DNA from: Congeria kusceri | Lineage: Eukaryota; Mollusca; Bivalvia; Myida; Dreissenidae | NCBI GenBank assembly: GCA_027627225.1 | Contig: CM051030.1 | Coordinates: forward strand, 24,064,727-24,128,726 | Length of the DNA: 64,000 bases | Reading direction: 5' to 3' | Notes under the pieces: model-generated | The model's database searches: none | Seen by the model: only the letters and a program-made list of their open reading frames with translations | Told to the model about the DNA's origin: nothing | Translations under genes and position numbers: made by a program | Shown: in pieces, positions 59,936 to 64,000 of the stretch | How the letters are laid out: each line of letters opens with the position of its first letter | How positions within the stretch are numbered: the stretch's first letter is position 1

Positions 59936-62900
59936 TATCTGGGTCTTCTTGCATATACTGATATGATAAAAATACTACGGCAGAGGACATCGCTGGCTTC
60001 GGTTTATGTACCATCGAAACATTCAACTGTGAAGGCGCGGACAGTTTATTTAGTATTTAACATGTAAATATAATGGATGGGAAGCCCTACATTACAGTTG
60101 CAAAATGACGTTGGAAATTTTTATAACACAAATTAGCGGATTTTTTTTTAAAATAGCCATTTTTAAAAACCCAGTAAGGTTCACGATGGGCATGGCCTGG
60201 AACTTTTAAAATGTGTAGATGAAAATGTATTAATGCAGCATATATCGGTTCTGCCTATTATGTTTATTCTTACTTTATTAATAAAATGTAATTGTTAATT
60301 TAGTTAATACAACTCTTTTGTTCATATTCTAGATTATGCGTTTTAGACTTTTTGAATAAATAGTGTTTATAATAGAGTATACAACGAAGAAACAAAGTTT
60401 AATTTTAATGTTTCATGTACAAAAGTTCTGGAACTAATTTTATATATTGCTTGTATTTTGTATCTAAGAAATTTTTAAAGTTTTATGGGAGTATCTTTCT
60501 TAGGTTGGCAATAATTATTGAAAAAAAAATATTAAAAAGGTATTTCTAAAAAAAAATCTGGCTTAATTTGTATGGGGGTAGTGTTTAAAACTGTTTTAAT
60601 TTTTCAAATTTGCATGGCAAAGTTTATTTGTTTGCCTTCATTGTGTGGCTTATATTCCAAGAATCAAATATATTATGGTTTAGATTCAGAACATGCATAA
60701 AATCAGCAAAATTATCACATTATGTTTATAGCTTTTAAAAAATAGAACAGGACAATTTTCATCGATCATAAATATAATTAGCAATATGAGTACATATTAC
60801 TTCCATATAAATTCATGCAAGAATAATTGTTGATTATTTTCATAATATGCGTCCAATATACCATTCATAAATGTATATTTATATGAACTTTATGAAATAT
60901 TAATAAAGTATTTCACTTGTAAAGATGCCTATAGCTTTTCAGTTTTTGATGTGTTTAGCAAAAGAGGGGGTATGGTAATTAAAAATCTATATCTGACAAA
61001 CCAAACGGTAAAATCTCCTAAAATTTTGAAGAAGGGTCCAGATATGAATGCCCTTCAAGAAAATAATATGATTTGTGGTGATCTAGACATTGAGTATGAT
61101 GAGTTTAATACCTTAATGTCTTTATTTTAGATAGTCCGTTCTCAAATACAATGTCAAATCTCATTGATTCCTGCAACGCTTACCAGCTAATAGATACACC
61201 CACTCGTTTCACTGAACATTCATCAACATTAATAGATTCGATTTTTCTTAAAGATACAAATCATGTTCGGACCAGCTTTGTAGCCGACCCGTTTATACCT
61301 AATTCAGCTCGTTTTCATTGTCCAGTCGTCTTGAAATTTTCTAAACCTAAACAATCGTCTTACAAGAGACATATATGGCTATATGATAAAGACAATTATA
61401 ACCTATACCGGGAAATACTTAATCAAAAATTTGGGATGAAATTCTTCATTCTGATGATCTTGATGAAGTTACTAAAAATATAACCCAAACATTAATATTA
61501 GCCGCAATGCAAAGCATTCCTAACAAAAATGTTACTATACGCCATAATGACGCACCGTGGATAAACAATAACATTCGAAAACTAATTAAAAAACGACGAA
61601 AATTTCACAGGCAGGCAAAAACGCAAACTACTAAAAACTCCTGGGACTCATTCAAACTTGCCCACAACACTGTACCTATGGAAATAAAAAAGCTAAGGTA
61701 GAATATAGCTCAAACTTGTAAACACGATTAACTTAATGCCACCTACAGCTAAATCATGGTATAAACTTGCTAACGTTTTACTAAATAACAAAACGTCTGA
61801 TCATCCTCCAACCCTTATCAGTAATGGTCATCCGTCAACATCCGACTCCGACAAATGTAATTTACTGAATATGTTTTTCTGTGAACAATCAAACCTTTCC
61901 GACTATGGCGATTCTCTGCCCACTTTCTTTAAAGTTATACACTCATCTTTGCCCAGCATTCACATATCGTCACAGGATGTTTTGGATGCGATACTTATCG
62001 TTAATCCAGCTAAAGCTTCTGGGCCTGATCTTCTAACTCCGAGATTAATTCGCGAAGGTGCCAACGAACTTTATAACCGATTTTCTATATTCTTTAACAA
62101 ACTGGTATCTAGATCATATTTCCCAACCCAGTGGAAACTTGCGAGAGTCACTTCTATCTTAAAAAAAAGACCCTTCTCAACCATCAAACTATCGATCAAT
62201 CTCACTCCTAAGCTGCCTTGGCAAATTAATGGAAAGGTGTGTCTACTAGCACACCTACAACTATCTGACTTCGAATAATCTTCTTCATCTTATCAGTCCG
62301 GATTTATTAAGGGCGACTCTACTACTAAGCAACTTACTGTGCTTTACCATGATATTGCAGCAGTCATTGATGAAGGCAAATAGGTCAGAGCTGTCTTCTG
62401 TGATATTTCCGAAGCTTTCGATCGAGTCTGGCAACAAGGTTTACTGTTCAAATTATCCTTGATCGGAGTCGGAGGATTCGTTGGTTTTCATCATACTTAA
62501 TCATACTGGTCCTCCTTATATTCAGGGGTTCCACAGGGATCGATCTTAGTTCCGCTGCTGTTCCTTAAATACATAAACGACATAGTCCAAAACATACAGT
62601 CAAACATCCGTCTGTTTGCGGACGACACTAGCATTTATATCCGTGTGGAAAATATCGTAACTTGCACTCATCTTCTGAACAATGATCTTGATACTATCTT
62701 TATTTTTTCTATAGAACAAGAACACAGTCTACTTCAACCCATCAAAAACAGAATCCACGATATTCTCACGGAAAATTTATAAATTAGTACACCCGGATCT
62801 CCAAATGAACCAAGTTAAAATAGCACATATGTGAGCACACACACATCTAGATCTTACCCTGTCTGAAGACGCCAAATGGTCAACACATATACAAATCACA

Positions 62901-63813
62901 TTTAACAAAGCCTGGAAAAAAAATCGGTATACTAAGGTCCCTGAAATTCATTCTTGAAGTTCCCAGGTCTTGTTTACAGCAAATGTATTTCACACTCCCA
63001 GTTCTGGAATACGGTGATGTTGTTTGGGACAACTGCACAAACGCACAAAAATCCGAAATTGAATCCGTTCAACACGAAGCTGCTCGAATTGTTTCTGGCG
63101 CCCCAAAAATCGGCAATCTACAAAATGTTCTTAATGAACTAAACTGTGAAACCTTGTCGGAACGAAGAAGAAAACATATTCTGATTCTTTTCTCTAAAAT
63201 GTTAAATGGTATTGCACCAACTTATCTCTCTCAGCTTATTCCGAACTCAAATAGTCAAGTAGGCAATCAAAATTATAACCTCCGCAACGCAAGCATAAGA
63301 AGTATAAAGTCAAAAACTAAAGCATTTAGAAATTCTTTCTTAACGGCAACAGTGCGGGACTGGAACCGTCTTCCAAGTCACATACAAATCTCACCGTCTC
63401 TCGAATCATTGAAGACTCATTTACTTATACCCAACAATCACACAACTACGTTATTATTTAACGTAGGCAACAGATACGAACAAATCCTGCATACTAGTCT
63501 TCGCCTTGGTTGCAGCTCCCTAAACAACGACCTTCACAGAAGATCCCTCTGCTCATGTGGCGCTGTCGAGACTGTTGACCACTTTTTCTTCAGTGTCCTA
63601 CATACGACAATCTTCGCATTGTTTACTTTCCCGACAAGTCATGTCTTTTGATAACAACACAATCTTCTCAGGGGTAATGATCGTCTCAATTTTGAACAAA
63701 ATACGATTATCATTTCACACGGACAAAAGTTTATTATTGCCACTAAACGATTTTACACATAGTGTGGACACCCTTTCAGGCTCAGCATTGCGCAGTACCC
63801 AATACTTGTATAG

Positions 63814-63815
<2 letters not shown>

Positions 63816-63880
<65 letters not shown>

Positions 63881-63881
63881 T
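63816..63881. repeat. (AT)n microsatellite at the LINE 3' end
   Basis: About 33 AT units with a single c interruption, starting roughly 55 bp after the LINE stop codon. Simple-repeat tails are common at LINE 3' ends. Two overlapping 'YIYIYI' ORFs are artefacts. Confidence 0.9.
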
Positions 63882-64000
63882 TGTCCTAAATTAGGAACGT
63901 GTTTGATTCACATTGCATTTCTTTTTCAATACCTTAAACAATATTTATGTAGATTTACATCCAATCGCATTCACCAATATTGTCTGCTATAAATTTATTA

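Larger units (their letters stand above)
58695..61116. mobile_element. 2,414-bp DNA element inserted on a duplicated TTAA
   Basis: The element spans 58699-61112, with TTAA at 58695-58698 and 61113-61116. The left terminus GGTATTCGACCCATCATTAG and the right terminus (reverse complement) GGTATTAAACTCATCATACT are imperfect inverted repeats. Taking out the element and one TTAA brings the LINE endonuclease into one frame, reading ADFNV then LDSPFSN, which shows the boundaries are exact. TTAA duplication is typical of piggyBac, Kolobok and Sola3 superfamilies, but the GGTATT end is not the usual CCC end of piggyBac. No clear transposase was found, so it is probably non-autonomous. Confidence 0.82.
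58040..63762 (+). mobile_element. Mutated non-LTR retrotransposon (LINE; CR1/L2/jockey-like), interrupted
   Basis: ORF2-type product in pieces. Order: a 2A-like FLISGDVHPNPGP; endonuclease with HKLDIIDIE, AFTETWLKPSI and GGAVAIYVKHGL; a gap caused by the TTAA element; endonuclease end DTPTRFTEHSSTLIDSIF and RHIWLYDKDNY; RT with ASGPDLLTPRLI, YFPTQWKLARVTSI, FCDISEAFDRVW, GVPQGSILVPLLF and FADDTSIYI; then VLEYGDVVWDNC, RDWNRLPSHIQI, CSSLNNDLHRRSLCSCGAVE, and a tail ending FIIATKRFYT with stop TAG at 63760-63762. RT copies RNA into the genome at a nick made by the endonuclease. At least eight frameshifts or stops (for example near 58250, 58295, 62270, 62380, 62500 and 63605) make it inactive. 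An AT microsatellite follows the 3' end. Confidence 0.85.

Noticed and set aside
63557..63992. Two ORFs after the LINE C-terminus
   Set aside because: They are the shifted LINE tail followed by translation of the (AT)n tract.

Overview
The window looks like nuclear DNA from a bivalve mollusc. It is AT-rich and intron-bearing. It holds a tRNA-derived SINE pair, a non-LTR retrotransposon, short terminal-inverted-repeat elements and many minisatellites. It also carries the dispersed bivalve-type repeats recognisable by motifs such as gtgaccttgacccca, ggggcataactctg and tagctcgactattcgaag. A dreissenid mussel is my guess, not something the sequence proves. There is no prokaryotic operon, CRISPR array, rRNA gene or obviously functional stand-alone tRNA gene. 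Most open reading frames over 60 codons are products of repeats.

Layout: (1) 0.5-9.0 kb, minus strand: one intact-looking small gene of about 240 codons. It has a 5' non-coding exon next to a palindromic NRF1-type site, a basic N-terminus, an acidic exon present three times in tandem, and a last exon encoding a Myb/SANT-like domain. Its introns hold a 40-bp tandem repeat, two SINEs and two short TIR elements. (2) 9-25 kb: gene-poor and repeat-dominated. It has several arrays of one 21-bp repeat family, three copies of a CGTACGG-rich repeat, an 81-bp and a 33-bp minisatellite, a decayed LINE 3' end, and tRNA-like sequences. (3) 25-28.5 kb: relics, two tandem tRNA-derived units, and otherwise AT-rich DNA. 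(4) 28.7-40.8 kb, plus strand: dispersed exons of a decayed immunoglobulin-domain gene, with a nearly 0.9-kb (AGT)n tract in one intron and an inverted-repeat-bounded segment around one exon. (5) 43.4-46.9 kb, minus strand: five exon remnants of a HECT-like ubiquitin-ligase domain, including the catalytic-cysteine region, disabled by a frameshift and stops. (6) 47-57 kb: dispersed repeats, two related GGGCCCATGTGGGTCC minisatellites 5 kb apart, and a second AAAGGGACC-ended element. (7) 58.0-63.8 kb, plus strand: a nearly full-length but mutated LINE with a 2A-like GDVHPNPGP motif, endonuclease, reverse transcriptase and Cys-rich C-terminus. It is interrupted by a 2.4-kb DNA element sitting precisely on a duplicated TTAA.

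The genes do not form a pathway. The window is best read as one live-looking gene, two decayed genes (HECT-like and Ig-like), and a layered record of transposon and minisatellite activity. The strongest candidates for something undescribed are the SANT-domain gene with its triplicated acidic exon, the dispersed same-orientation 21-bp arrays, and the TTAA-targeting element with GGTATT termini.
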